This document shows positions 8,387 through 16,679 of a stretch of 17,876 nucleotides of DNA, piece by piece (within the stretch, counting starts at the first letter, position 1; each line of letters begins with the position of its first letter). The DNA is from CADAWZ01 sp045114665 (GTDB lineage: Bacteria; Vulcanimicrobiota; CADAWZ01): contig JBGUKW010000156.1 of the NCBI GenBank assembly GCA_045114665.1, positions 1 to 17,876 on the forward strand, written 5' to 3'. The position numbers were made by a program, and so were the translations under genes. The notes below the pieces were generated by a model. The model made no database searches and was not told the DNA's origin. It was given only the letters and a program-made list of their open reading frames with translations.

Positions 8387-9811
8387 TTGAAAAAGACAAT
8401 TTTATTATTTACTGCTATGTTTCTGCTGTTATCGCCTAATGTTTTGGCAAATACAGCAGAAACAAATGCAGTTAATGTAAAAATAAGTGAAAACATAGAC
8501 TCTGAAGAGAAGAAATCTGAAGAAAATATAGATTCTGACGAGGAAAATTTTCAGAACAAGACAGAATTAAATTCTGAAGATAAGAAAGAGTTGGATTTTG
8601 ACAAGAAGAAATCTGAAGATAAGAAGACAGAGCTTAAAGATGAATCTCCAGAAAAGCTCTTGATGTTAGACCTTGAAAAGAAAATTGGAAAATATGGTTC
8701 TAACAGAAAAGACTTATATAATTACTATAAACTTGCGATGATTTGTGGAGAATATGAAAAAGCAGACCACGCTCTTTCAAGATTATGTAATCTTGAAAAA
8801 AATAATTCTTCCTTGATGTCAGATAGGATTGCTCTTCTCAGAATTATGAAAAAATATGATGAAGCAGAAGCACTTGGAAAACAACTTGAATTTATGGATT
8901 CATCTTATGTTCCAGGTTTGATTAATTATGCTTTGGTATGTTCTGATATTGGTAAATATGATGAAGCAATGAGACTTTTAAATGTAGCTGATTTATTACA
9001 ACCTGATGATATCAAAATAAAATTAAATAAGGCAAGAGTTGAATCAGCCTGTGGTAATACAAAAAAGGCAAAAAAACTTTTGAATGATATTTTAATTGAA
9101 TCTCCAAAATATGCAAAAGCAATAAATAATGAAGGGGTATTAAAATACAATTCAGGTGAAAAAGAAGGCGGAGAAATTTCATTTAATGAAGCTGAAGAAG
9201 TTTCAAAAAATTCAGATTTTTCAGCTGAAGTAAATAAAGCTATTGCTATGTTGAATAGAGGTCTATATGAGAAGGCGTATAGAAAATTGTATTCTGCAGA
9301 AGAAAAAAATGCAAATTCATTTCTTTTGAAAAAGACGATGGCTATTGCTTTAATGTATTTAGGCAGATATTCAGAGGCCTATGACAAGGCACTTGAAGCC
9401 ACAAAATTACCTAATGGAAAAACAGTTGAAATATTAAATATACTTGGTGCTTCTAAATATATGAGTGAAGAATATGATGAAGCAGAAGAATGGTTCGTAC
9501 AAGCATTATTATTAGATCCAGATAATGCTGAATCTAATAATAATCTTGCACTTTGTTTTAAGAAAAAAGCTCTTTTTACAAAAGCTGAATTATTTTTAAA
9601 TGAAGCGATAAAAAAAGAACCACATAATGCAAATTTTTACTATAATTTAGCTACTGTTTATGAAGGACATGGTAGAAATAAAGATGCTATTGATTCCTAT
9701 AAAAAATATCTTGAATTATCACCAGATACAAAAGATAGAAAAGCAGTAAAAGTTAGAATAGAAAATCTCGAAATGAGAGATAAACCAAATCCAAAAATTA
9801 AAGAAAGATAA
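8387..9811 (+). CDS. Secreted or periplasmic TPR-repeat protein with acidic linker
   Basis: The function is not recognised. The N-terminus is a signal peptide with a Lys-Lys start, a hydrophobic core and a probable cut after NVLA (residue 21). Residues about 33-88 are a highly charged, low-complexity Glu/Lys/Asp/Ser linker in which ENIDS-type units recur. The rest, to residue 474, is TPR repeats. The clearest are near 345-455, with paired helices such as EYDEAEEWFVQALLLDPDNA and GRNKDAIDSYKKYLELSPDT. The start is TTG at 8387 with AAGGA 10 bp upstream. It gives the proper signal-peptide n-region, whereas the next ATG falls inside the hydrophobic core. It lies 17 bp before the kinase gene and could be an outer-face scaffold for that kinase's external domain; this is inference. 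Confidence 0.75.
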   Translation: MKKTILLFTAMFLLLSPNVLANTAETNAVNVKISENIDSEEKKSEENIDSDEENFQNKTELNSEDKKELDFDKKKSEDKKTELKDESPEKLLMLDLEKKIGKYGSNRKDLYNYYKLAMICGEYEKADHALSRLCNLEKNNSSLMSDRIALLRIMKKYDEAEALGKQLEFMDSSYVPGLINYALVCSDIGKYDEAMRLLNVADLLQPDDIKIKLNKARVESACGNTKKAKKLLNDILIESPKYAKAINNEGVLKYNSGEKEGGEISFNEAEEVSKNSDFSAEVNKAIAMLNRGLYEKAYRKLYSAEEKNANSFLLKKTMAIALMYLGRYSEAYDKALEATKLPNGKTVEILNILGASKYMSEEYDEAEEWFVQALLLDPDNAESNNNLALCFKKKALFTKAELFLNEAIKKEPHNANFYYNLATVYEGHGRNKDAIDSYKKYLELSPDTKDRKAVKVRIENLEMRDKPNPKIKER

Positions 9812-9828
9812 AAAAAACGGAGGGCATA

Positions 9829-11373
9829 ATGGAATTTAGGGTTCCTGCCCCAGACGGCAGAATGGAAGAGGGACAGCCAATTCTTGTTCTTCCTGACAAC
9901 ACTGTTTTGCGAGGTTATAGGATAAGTTATATGACCTGTGGTGGAATGAGTGTTGTATATAAGGGATTTAAGGAAGGCAAAAAATATGTAATAAAAGAAG
10001 TTTCTTCTACAGATTCAAGAAATGTAATGTCTCTTATACAAGAGAAAGCTGTCTTGGAAAGACTTGATCATCCTGGAATAGTACAAGTTATAGAATTATT
10101 TGATGAAAATGGATATTATTACATGGTTACAGAATTCATCGATGGTGTAACTGTTGACAGAAGACTTCCACCAGGAGAAAATGATTTTTTATCAGAAACA
10201 GTCGTTAGAGATTGGGCCTATCAATTATTTGATATATTTGAATATTTACATAATCAAACTCCACCAGTTATATATAGGGATTTGAAACCTAAAAATATAA
10301 TGATTGATAAAGAAGGGCATTTAAAGTTAATAGATTTTGGAATTGCCCGAACTTATAAAAAGGGAAGACATCAGGATACAGAACACATGGGCTCTATGGT
10401 AACAGCTTCTCCTGAGCATTATGGAGCTCAGACTGATGCAAGATCTGATATATATACAATAGGTGCAACACTTCATTATATTTTGACAAATGGTAAAACA
10501 ATGGAATGTAATGCTTTTGATATTCCATCTGTAAAAGTTTTCAATAAAAATGTTACAGACCAATTTGCAAAAGTAATTGAAAAGGCTCTTATGATACAGC
10601 CTAATGACAGATTTCAGACTGTGGCTGAAATGAGAGATGCACTTAAAGGTTTATATTTGGCTTCTCCTCCTGTTTCATCATTAAAAATTGAGCCTGCAAG
10701 AAGTAATAAGGTAATTGAGCCAGCTCCTTTGAATTTAGACCTTAATAAAAAGGGTTTTACCCCTAATATAAAAAGAATAGATTTAAAAGAGAATGATGCA
10801 GAAGTAAAAATACAAAATGCTCATGAGGCTTTGAGAGGAATACAGGAAATGCAGGGGATGATAGATACTTTTCCTGCAAAATCTTCAAGTTCAAAATCAG
10901 GTAAATCTTCTCGTAAAGAGGATGTACAGAAAAGTATAAATACGATTTTGACCATATTTTTAAGTATAATAGGAGGGATGTTAATAGCAGGTGCTATTGT
11001 CCATTTTTTCCTTTGGAAACCAATTCCTTCAGTTATTCCTTGGACAGAAGCTAAAAAATATGATGGCAAAGAAATAGCTGTTGAGGGAGAAGTTAGAGAA
11101 GTTTATAAAACCTCTAAAGATAATATTTATTTGTATTTTAATGAGAAAAGGTCGGATTCATTTAGAATAGGCATATTTTCTGAAAATTTTTCAAAATTTC
11201 ATTGTACAAGACAACCTAAAGAATATTTTGAGAATGAATATTTGAATAGAATTGTTAGAATGAAAGGTAAAATTAGGATTGAACAGGTAGCAAATGATTC
11301 AATTCCGACGATGTTTGCAGAAAAACCTGAAGATATTATTGTATTACAAACTCCACCTGGGAAAAGAAAGTAA
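9829..11373 (+). CDS. Transmembrane Ser/Thr protein kinase with outer OB-fold-like domain
   Basis: This is a Hanks-type (PknB-like) kinase. The glycine-rich loop is at about 36-46, the ATP lysine is Lys56 (VIKEV) and the helix-C glutamate is Glu72 or Glu77. The catalytic loop YRDLKPKN is at 149-156 with Asp151. DFG is at 169-171, with SPE at 194-196 in place of APE. All key residues are present. A Ser/Lys-rich juxtamembrane segment precedes one membrane helix at about 371-396. The outer part, about 405-508, has an OB-fold-like pattern: GKEIAVEGEVREVY, then IYLYF, FRIGIF and IVRMKGKIRI. It lacks the PASTA repeats common in this class. GGAGG sits 5 nt before the start. The TPR gene ends 17 bp upstream, and the next gene starts 2 bp after the stop, implying coupled translation. 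Confidence 0.9.
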   Translation: MEFRVPAPDGRMEEGQPILVLPDNTVLRGYRISYMTCGGMSVVYKGFKEGKKYVIKEVSSTDSRNVMSLIQEKAVLERLDHPGIVQVIELFDENGYYYMVTEFIDGVTVDRRLPPGENDFLSETVVRDWAYQLFDIFEYLHNQTPPVIYRDLKPKNIMIDKEGHLKLIDFGIARTYKKGRHQDTEHMGSMVTASPEHYGAQTDARSDIYTIGATLHYILTNGKTMECNAFDIPSVKVFNKNVTDQFAKVIEKALMIQPNDRFQTVAEMRDALKGLYLASPPVSSLKIEPARSNKVIEPAPLNLDLNKKGFTPNIKRIDLKENDAEVKIQNAHEALRGIQEMQGMIDTFPAKSSSSKSGKSSRKEDVQKSINTILTIFLSIIGGMLIAGAIVHFFLWKPIPSVIPWTEAKKYDGKEIAVEGEVREVYKTSKDNIYLYFNEKRSDSFRIGIFSENFSKFHCTRQPKEYFENEYLNRIVRMKGKIRIEQVANDSIPTMFAEKPEDIIVLQTPPGKRK

Positions 11374-11375
11374 TT

Positions 11376-12068
11376 ATGAAAAATTATAGATTTATAGATT
11401 CTTTAAAAGAAAAGATGACACTTGTTGTTAGTCTTACTGAAAATAATTTGCAATGGGCTAAAAGTATTGAATCAGCGGGAGCTCATTCAGTTAAAGTCCA
11501 TATAAATGTATTATCACATCGTGCCTCAAAAACACATTTTAAATCTTGGGAAGAAGAAAAAGAGAATATAAAGGAAATTCCAAAGGCACTTTCCATTCCT
11601 GTTGGTATTGTACCAGGGGCTGAAGTTACTGCTTCACTTGAAGAAATGGAAGAAATAAAAAAATGTGGATTTGACTATTTAGATATTTTTTCACACCATA
11701 TGCCCCCAGCTTATCTCGAAATAGAGGGAATGTTAAAAAGTGTTGCATTGGATAATCACTATCCATTGGAATATGCCCCCATCATAGAAAAATTGGGAGC
11801 AGATATGATTGAAGCCTCAATCATTCCACCAGAGGAATATGGACAACCACTTACAGTCAAAGATATTTCTTTTTATCAAAAATTAATATCATCTGTTTCA
11901 ATACCTGTTTTTATTCCAACTCAAAGAAAAATTCAGCCAAATCAAGTCAAATATTTGAGAATGGTTGGAGCTTCTGGAATTGCAATAGGTGCTGTTGTAA
12001 CATCAAAAAATATAGATAATATTTTGAGAACAACAGAAGAATTTAGAAAAGAAATAGATAAATTATAA
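11376..12068 (+). CDS. TIM-barrel protein with phosphate-binding motif, function unknown
   Basis: I do not recognise an exact family. The 230 residues alternate beta strands and helices in the way of a phosphate-binding TIM barrel: MTLVVSL, SVKVHIN, PVGIVPG, YLDIFS, MIEASII and PVFIPT as strands. GASGIAIG at 198-205 near the end is like the phosphate-gripping loop of the last barrel strands. His45-Ser-Ser-type polar positions are not obvious; His107 and His108 follow the central strand. It resembles sugar-phosphate epimerases (NanE-like) or other small-phosphate barrels in layout only. It starts 2 bp after the kinase stop, with AAAGAAAG as a weak ribosome site inside the kinase end, so its level should follow that of the kinase. 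Confidence 0.6.
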   Translation: MKNYRFIDSLKEKMTLVVSLTENNLQWAKSIESAGAHSVKVHINVLSHRASKTHFKSWEEEKENIKEIPKALSIPVGIVPGAEVTASLEEMEEIKKCGFDYLDIFSHHMPPAYLEIEGMLKSVALDNHYPLEYAPIIEKLGADMIEASIIPPEEYGQPLTVKDISFYQKLISSVSIPVFIPTQRKIQPNQVKYLRMVGASGIAIGAVVTSKNIDNILRTTEEFRKEIDKL

Positions 12069-12076
12069 AAAATCAA

Positions 12077-12261
12077 GGGGCTGTGAAAAAAGTAAATAGT
12101 TTGTTATCTACTTTCACAACTTTTTGGGTGTAATACACTCATTAGTTCTTTTTTTTTCCGCATATATAGTTCTAATTGCAAGAAATTACTATGGAAAAAA
12201 AATATCGTTCGTTGCATTACATCGCACAAAAATTGCTCATTTAGAGTTTTTTCACAGCTCC
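12077..12261. mobile_element. 185-bp MITE-like element with 15-bp terminal inverted repeats
   Basis: The left end GGGGCTGTGAAAAAA (12077-12091) and the right end TTTTTTCACAGCTCC (12247-12261) are inverted repeats with 14 of 15 matches. There is no coding sequence between them. The size, the ends and the lack of genes fit a miniature inverted-repeat element moved by some IS transposase; the ends remind me of IS1182-like elements, without proof. No clear target duplication is visible. The right end lies 22 bp before the ispH start, so any native ispH promoter close by has been displaced or lies within the element. Confidence 0.65.
12082..12125 (+). terminator. Hairpin at the left end of the MITE, possible terminator
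   Basis: TGTGAAA (12082-12088) pairs with TTTCACA (12112-12118). GTA (12092-12094) also pairs with TAC (12109-12111), leaving an AAA bulge. AC and five T follow at 12121-12125. As no other terminator is seen after the TIM-barrel gene, the mobile element itself may end the upstream operon. Confidence 0.45.
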
Positions 12262-12283
12262 ATATTTTAAGGTTAAAATTTTT

Positions 12284-13141
12284 ATGATAAAAATTTGTTC
12301 GTCAATAGGATTTTGTTTTGGTGTTAAAAGAGCAGTTGAGAAAGCTGAAAATATAAAGAAAGAAAATCCAAATTTGAATTGTTATACTTTGGGCTCACTT
12401 GTTCATAATGAAAAAGTTGTAAAATCTCTTGAAGAAAAGGGAATAATTTGTATAAATAATCTTGATGAAGCTGAAAATGGTTTTTTGATAATTCGTTCTC
12501 ATGGAGTAAATCCAAAGATTATTGATGAAGCAAAAAATATGGGATTTGAAGTAATTGATTCAACTTGTCCTTTTGTAAAAAAGATTCACAATATTGTAAA
12601 TGATTTGAGAGAAAAGAAAATACCTGTCGTTATAATAGGCAAAGAAGAACATCCTGAAATTCAAGGAATTATTGGTTATGCAGGTGATAATTGTTTTGTA
12701 ATAAATTCTGTTGATGAAGTTGATAGTTTGCCAATTTTAAATGAAGCAGGTGTTGTTGTACAGACTACAAAAATAAAGTCCGAATATATTTCTATTGTAA
12801 CAGAACTTGTTAAAAAAATTAGAGTTCTGCATATTTATAATACAATATGTTCAGAAACAATAAAAAGACAACTTGATTCTTATAATTTGGCAAAAGAATC
12901 AGATATAGTATTTGTTGTTGGTGGTAAACACAGTTCAAATACAGCTAAACTATTTGAAATATCCAAAAAAGTATGTTCAAAAACTTATAAAATTGAAGAT
13001 TCTTCAGAATTAGATGTCAATGTTTTGCAGAATATAAAAAAAGATTCTGTCATTGGTCTTATATCTGGGGCTTCCACACCTATTGAAGAAATTTTTGATA
13101 TAAGGGATAAAATAAAAATAGAAAAAAACAGCGTTGGTTGA
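12284..13141 (+). CDS. ispH: 4-Hydroxy-3-methylbut-2-enyl diphosphate reductase
   Basis: IspH (LytB) makes IPP and DMAPP in the last step of the MEP isoprenoid pathway, using a 4Fe-4S cluster. The three cluster cysteines are Cys11 (GFCFGV), Cys95 (STCPFV) and Cys189 (NTICSET). Substrate-site residues are also seen: His41 (LVHNE), His73 (RSHGV), His123 with Glu125 (HPE), Thr161/Thr162 (QTT), Ser217-Ser218-Asn219 (HSSN) and SGASTP near the end. At 285 residues it is a single-domain form of normal length. The ribosome site AAGG is about 11 bp upstream and weak. The gene stands alone behind the mobile element, and its 3' end takes part in a terminator. Confidence 0.96.
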   Translation: MIKICSSIGFCFGVKRAVEKAENIKKENPNLNCYTLGSLVHNEKVVKSLEEKGIICINNLDEAENGFLIIRSHGVNPKIIDEAKNMGFEVIDSTCPFVKKIHNIVNDLREKKIPVVIIGKEEHPEIQGIIGYAGDNCFVINSVDEVDSLPILNEAGVVVQTTKIKSEYISIVTELVKKIRVLHIYNTICSETIKRQLDSYNLAKESDIVFVVGGKHSSNTAKLFEISKKVCSKTYKIEDSSELDVNVLQNIKKDSVIGLISGASTPIEEIFDIRDKIKIEKNSVG

Positions 13142-13168
13142 ATTTTCATTTTTCAATACGCTGTTTTT
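13124..13168. terminator. Bidirectional terminator between ispH and the minus-strand TPR gene
   Basis: AAAAACAGCGT (13124-13134) pairs with ACGCTGTTTTT (13158-13168), an 11-bp perfect stem with a 23-nt loop. T-runs read out on both strands, so it can end both convergent transcripts. The 5' arm lies inside the last ispH codons, before the TGA at 13139-13141. Confidence 0.85.
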
Positions 13169-13177
13169 CACTAATAG

Positions 13178-14386
13178 CTAATTATTTTTGAGTTGTTCTA
13201 TTATAAGAGCCTTTTTAAAATAGGATTCTGCCTCTTCTTCTTTGCCCATTTTGTACAATATTTCCCCTTTTACCTCATAACATTCTGCACTATTAGGTGA
13301 TATTGATATAGTTTTTTCTATGATCTCAATAGCTTTTTCTAATTTTTCATTTTTTAAATATAAATTTGAAAGTGTTATTAAAACAGGAATGTGTTTTTCA
13401 TTCATTGAAAGTGCTTTTAACAATAATTGTTCAGAAATAGAAAAATCATTGTTTATGATCGCCATATCGAGAAGGATCCCAGGAAATTGTTGATTTTCTT
13501 TTATGTTTAGATTGTTTATTATGTTTTCTGCTGTTTCGTCATCTTCTAAATATGAATACATTTTTGCCAAAAGAAAATCAAACATTATATCATTGGGGTA
13601 TAATTCTTTGGCTTTTTTTATTATTTTATTAAATTTATAGGGATTTTCTTTTGATAAAAAAAATGTAGCAGATACATATAATATATCTTTATAATAGTTA
13701 TATTTTTCTCTGCATTCTTTCATGAGTTTATCAGCTACTTCGATATTTCCCATTTTTTCTAATATTTCTGCTTTAAAATGTGAAATTAAATAGTTCTCAT
13801 TTTTAAATATATTGAAAATATCCAGTGCTTCTTTTAAATCCTCATTTGAAAATAAAAACATTCCTTTTATAATTTTAGTTAATTCTTCTTTATTAAAATT
13901 ATTTATGTCAGGAATATTTGCATTTTCGGAAATTTCTTTTCTAAATATAAGAGATTTGCCGAGTTTCAAATATTGTTGACACTTTTCTTTTGATATATTT
14001 TTAAATATTTTATTGTCATCTAAATAGAATTCGTAATTTTCGAGATAAAATTCATAAGAGTCGTCATTTAGTAAAATATCTGATGAATTATTTGATAAAA
14101 AGAATGCAACTTCAAACAGCATATTTTCAAATAGGTCAGATGTTGCTTTTGAATTGTTAAGAGTTTCACATTTAAAAATTTCTCTGTCATTGTAATATAA
14201 TGCAAATCCATTTTTTGTTTGTTTATTGTCATAAAAGAAATCAATATTTGGCATTGTAAAACCTTTTGTGAGTTGAAGATAATACAATATACAATCAATT
14301 TGTTTCTTTAAATTTATATGTTTTATATAAGATGATCTCAGTTGTTCAAAAAAAACTCTTCCAAGACCAAGACTAATTTGGCACAT
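13178..14386 (-). CDS. Cytoplasmic TPR-repeat protein
   Basis: The specific function is not recognised. It has 402 residues and no signal peptide or membrane helix. The N-terminal part (about 1-150) has a mixed alpha/beta look (IDFFYDN, GFALYYND, YEFYLENYEFYLDD). TPR-type helix pairs fill the rest. The clearest are near the C-terminus: KLEKAIEIIEKTISISPNSA and GKEEEAESYFKKALIIEQ. ATG at 14386 has CGGAG 7 nt upstream. It follows the PilX-like gene by 14 bp on the same strand, so the two form one operon. It may serve the same surface or secretion structure; this is inference. It ends at the shared bidirectional terminator. Confidence 0.7.
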   Translation of the reverse strand: MCQISLGLGRVFFEQLRSSYIKHINLKKQIDCILYYLQLTKGFTMPNIDFFYDNKQTKNGFALYYNDREIFKCETLNNSKATSDLFENMLFEVAFFLSNNSSDILLNDDSYEFYLENYEFYLDDNKIFKNISKEKCQQYLKLGKSLIFRKEISENANIPDINNFNKEELTKIIKGMFLFSNEDLKEALDIFNIFKNENYLISHFKAEILEKMGNIEVADKLMKECREKYNYYKDILYVSATFFLSKENPYKFNKIIKKAKELYPNDIMFDFLLAKMYSYLEDDETAENIINNLNIKENQQFPGILLDMAIINNDFSISEQLLLKALSMNEKHIPVLITLSNLYLKNEKLEKAIEIIEKTISISPNSAECYEVKGEILYKMGKEEEAESYFKKALIIEQLKNN

Positions 14387-14400
14387 TGTTTTCTCCGATT

Positions 14401-16314
14401 TTAGAAAATATTTCTGAATTTATATAGAGTTTGTACTCCTTTTCCCTTGCTTATGAATATTTCTTCATTTGGATCATATAAGTAATTGAAAAACATTTTG
14501 CTTTCATTGTTTGTATCGCATATTTCTACTATTCCAAATATTGTGAGTTTAGTTCCTTTCTCTGTTTTAATATCACCATTTAATGAAACTATATCTGCAA
14601 ATAATATTATTTCATTTTTTAGTGGACGTCCTTTTTCTGTTATTTTTGTTTTTAATTTTATTGTTGGAATTATTTTTGTTCTATAACTATATAATTCTTC
14701 AGAATCATTTTCTGGGTAATTTTGTGATTCTTCATCATCTTGAATTACTGAGTTTAATTCAATTAGTGATAATGCGTATAATTTGATTTCTTCTTCTGTT
14801 AATTTTAGATTACTTCTTTTTAAAGCAGTTACAAGATCGATGTTTTCACCATCTAATGTTGCTTTTGTTGCTAATAACTTTTTAGTTATTGCAGAGATAT
14901 TTTTTGTCGTCAATATATTTGCTTTTTCTGACTGTATAAAATTATGCCACAATTCTTCTCTATATTTTTCATATCCAACAAATATTGAATCTGGGGTTGG
15001 TGGTAGGACAATTATATTTTTTTCTGCTACTATCATTGGATAATATTTTTTAGTTTTCAAATAATAAGAAGTTCCTATTGTTATTTCCCCAGCTGAATAT
15101 ATCATTCCATCACCAACAATTTCACCATTTATTATACATTTTTTACCATTTACAAAAAGTCTTGAATTGTTAATAGATACTTTTAATGTATTGTTTTTGG
15201 GTATTATTTCATCATTTACATAATCAGCTTCACTTATTATTAAATTTCCATTACAAATTAAAGAACCTATTTTTATTTCATTGTTTTTATCATTATATTC
15301 AAAAATTTTTTTGTTAGAAAATATTACTGCATTTGATTTGTTTGATACAATATTTCCATTATTATCTATTTTTAGATTTTTTTCTGGAACAAAAAATATT
15401 TTGCCATTTATTAAAAAATAAGCACCTGAATTGATTTTTTGACCAATTTGTTTATTTTTTAGATTTTTTGTATTTACATTTATTGTATTTCCTATATTGT
15501 GTTCATCTTCAACATATGATATATTTGAGTATAAAAAAGAATTTTGTTTCAAAGAAGCATAATTTTTTGTGACATTTGGAAGATTGTGTTCTGAAATATT
15601 TGATGTAAAAATAGATGATTCAGCAGTCATTCCATATTGTAATTTGCTTTTTTTATTGTTTTGAACATAATTATTCATTTTTGTCTTTTCTAAATATGAT
15701 TCTAAATATTTTACACAATCTCCAGACCTTCCCTCTACTACAAGATATGCTGTTCCAGGTGATATTTTTGTTTTTTGACCATTTATTTCTCTTGCAACAT
15801 AGCTATCGTTTAATAATTCAAATGTGTATCCATATCTATCTGAAGGAAAATTGTTGCAAGATAAATATTTTATAGGAGGCAATTTATCTTTATGATCGTC
15901 ATCTATTGGTCTATTGGGAGCTGATGTAGAGTCACAAAAACCTGCTCTAAAATATGTTTTTTGACTATTTTTTTCTGTAAGCGTTCCTTTTATCCATCTG
16001 TTTTCATAATCTATTGTTATTGTTATTTCTTCTGAATTTTTTGAAGATGTAAATATTGTTTTTTTATTGACAGAACCTTTGTCATTGTGTTTCTGATGAT
16101 ACATAAAATCGGCATTTTGATAGAAAATAGACCTTATATATTCTGTTCCAGATTCAGCCATATATTGAGCTCGTGCGATACTGTTATATGTTCGGCTTAT
16201 TTTCATATTTGAATATGCCGATATTGCAAGCATAATTCCAGTCATTATAATGACTGTAAGTAATAACATTGTAGAAACTAAAACTATGCCTTTTTTATTA
16301 TTTTGTTTTTTCAT
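14401..16314 (-). CDS. Large PilX-like type IV pilus/pseudopilus family protein
   Basis: The N-terminus is a pilin-like tail: basic leader KKQNNKKG, then a hydrophobic helix at about 10-32 (IVLVSTMLLLTVIIMTGIML). A segment with ARAQYMAESGTEYIRS at about 47-62 follows, matching the AEAG-type region of PilX N-terminal domains. A prepilin-type cut after Gly9 is possible; position +5 is Ser rather than Glu, as in many PilX proteins. The remaining ~570 residues are beta-rich and Asn/Lys-rich. One central stretch (about 370-430) resembles a short bactofilin-like run (SRLFVNGKK, INGEIVGDGMIYSAGEI). At 637 residues it is far longer than usual PilX (about 170-200). I chose ATG 16314 (GGGA 6 nt upstream) over the in-frame TTG at 16326, which has no ribosome site. 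Confidence 0.75.
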   Translation of the reverse strand: MKKQNNKKGIVLVSTMLLLTVIIMTGIMLAISAYSNMKISRTYNSIARAQYMAESGTEYIRSIFYQNADFMYHQKHNDKGSVNKKTIFTSSKNSEEITITIDYENRWIKGTLTEKNSQKTYFRAGFCDSTSAPNRPIDDDHKDKLPPIKYLSCNNFPSDRYGYTFELLNDSYVAREINGQKTKISPGTAYLVVEGRSGDCVKYLESYLEKTKMNNYVQNNKKSKLQYGMTAESSIFTSNISEHNLPNVTKNYASLKQNSFLYSNISYVEDEHNIGNTINVNTKNLKNKQIGQKINSGAYFLINGKIFFVPEKNLKIDNNGNIVSNKSNAVIFSNKKIFEYNDKNNEIKIGSLICNGNLIISEADYVNDEIIPKNNTLKVSINNSRLFVNGKKCIINGEIVGDGMIYSAGEITIGTSYYLKTKKYYPMIVAEKNIIVLPPTPDSIFVGYEKYREELWHNFIQSEKANILTTKNISAITKKLLATKATLDGENIDLVTALKRSNLKLTEEEIKLYALSLIELNSVIQDDEESQNYPENDSEELYSYRTKIIPTIKLKTKITEKGRPLKNEIILFADIVSLNGDIKTEKGTKLTIFGIVEICDTNNESKMFFNYLYDPNEEIFISKGKGVQTLYKFRNIF

Positions 16315-16353
16315 CTTTTTTCCCAATTATTCACTAACTTTAAATAATATTAT

Positions 16354-16381
16354 ATTATACTATTTTTTAAAATTTTATCAA
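16354..16381 (-). promoter_or_regulatory. Sigma-70-type promoter for the PilX-like/TPR operon
   Basis: On the minus strand, TTGATA (16381-16376) is followed after 16 bp by a perfect TATAAT (16359-16354). Transcription would begin near 16346, giving a leader of about 30 nt before ATG 16314. That supports the ATG start over the TTG at 16326. Confidence 0.7.
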
Positions 16382-16585
16382 ATTTTTTTTTGAAAATTTA
16401 ATTATGAAAAAATTCACTTTTAACAGGATTTTTTTTTTGTTATATTGAATTTTTTTAAACTATTGCCTTTTTAAAAATAATCTTTTCAAGATTTATAAGG
16501 AGGAAAATTAAGTTTTTAAAAATATAGAGAAATATACTGAAATATTTATATTTAAATATATTCTTAAAATTTAAAGAAAGGAGAA

Positions 16586-16679
16586 ACTACTCAAAAAAAA
16601 ACATACCGAAGGCTTTTATTCGGGAATTTACGACTGTGGAGTGTAAAATAATTTGTGAGTAGTAGATACTTGTATCTAC
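16586..16679 (+). promoter_or_regulatory. Candidate structured RNA (three-way junction) in the acsD leader
   Basis: ACTACTC (16586-16592) pairs with GAGTAGT (16657-16663) as a closing stem. Inside it are CCGAA/TTCGG (16606-16610/16619-16623) and TTTAC-G-ACT/AGT-GTAAA (16627-16647, one bulged G and a GTGG loop). Directly after the closing stem comes AGATAC/GTATCT (16664-16677), part of a near-perfect 18-bp palindrome (16662-16679) that might instead be a DNA operator. An A9 stretch lies in the junction. It matches no riboswitch consensus I know. The fold was found by eye. Confidence 0.45.

Noticed and set aside
16381..16440. T tracts of 9-11 bases as terminators
   Set aside because: No stable G/C-containing stem precedes them in the relevant direction; they fit general AT-rich promoter DNA.
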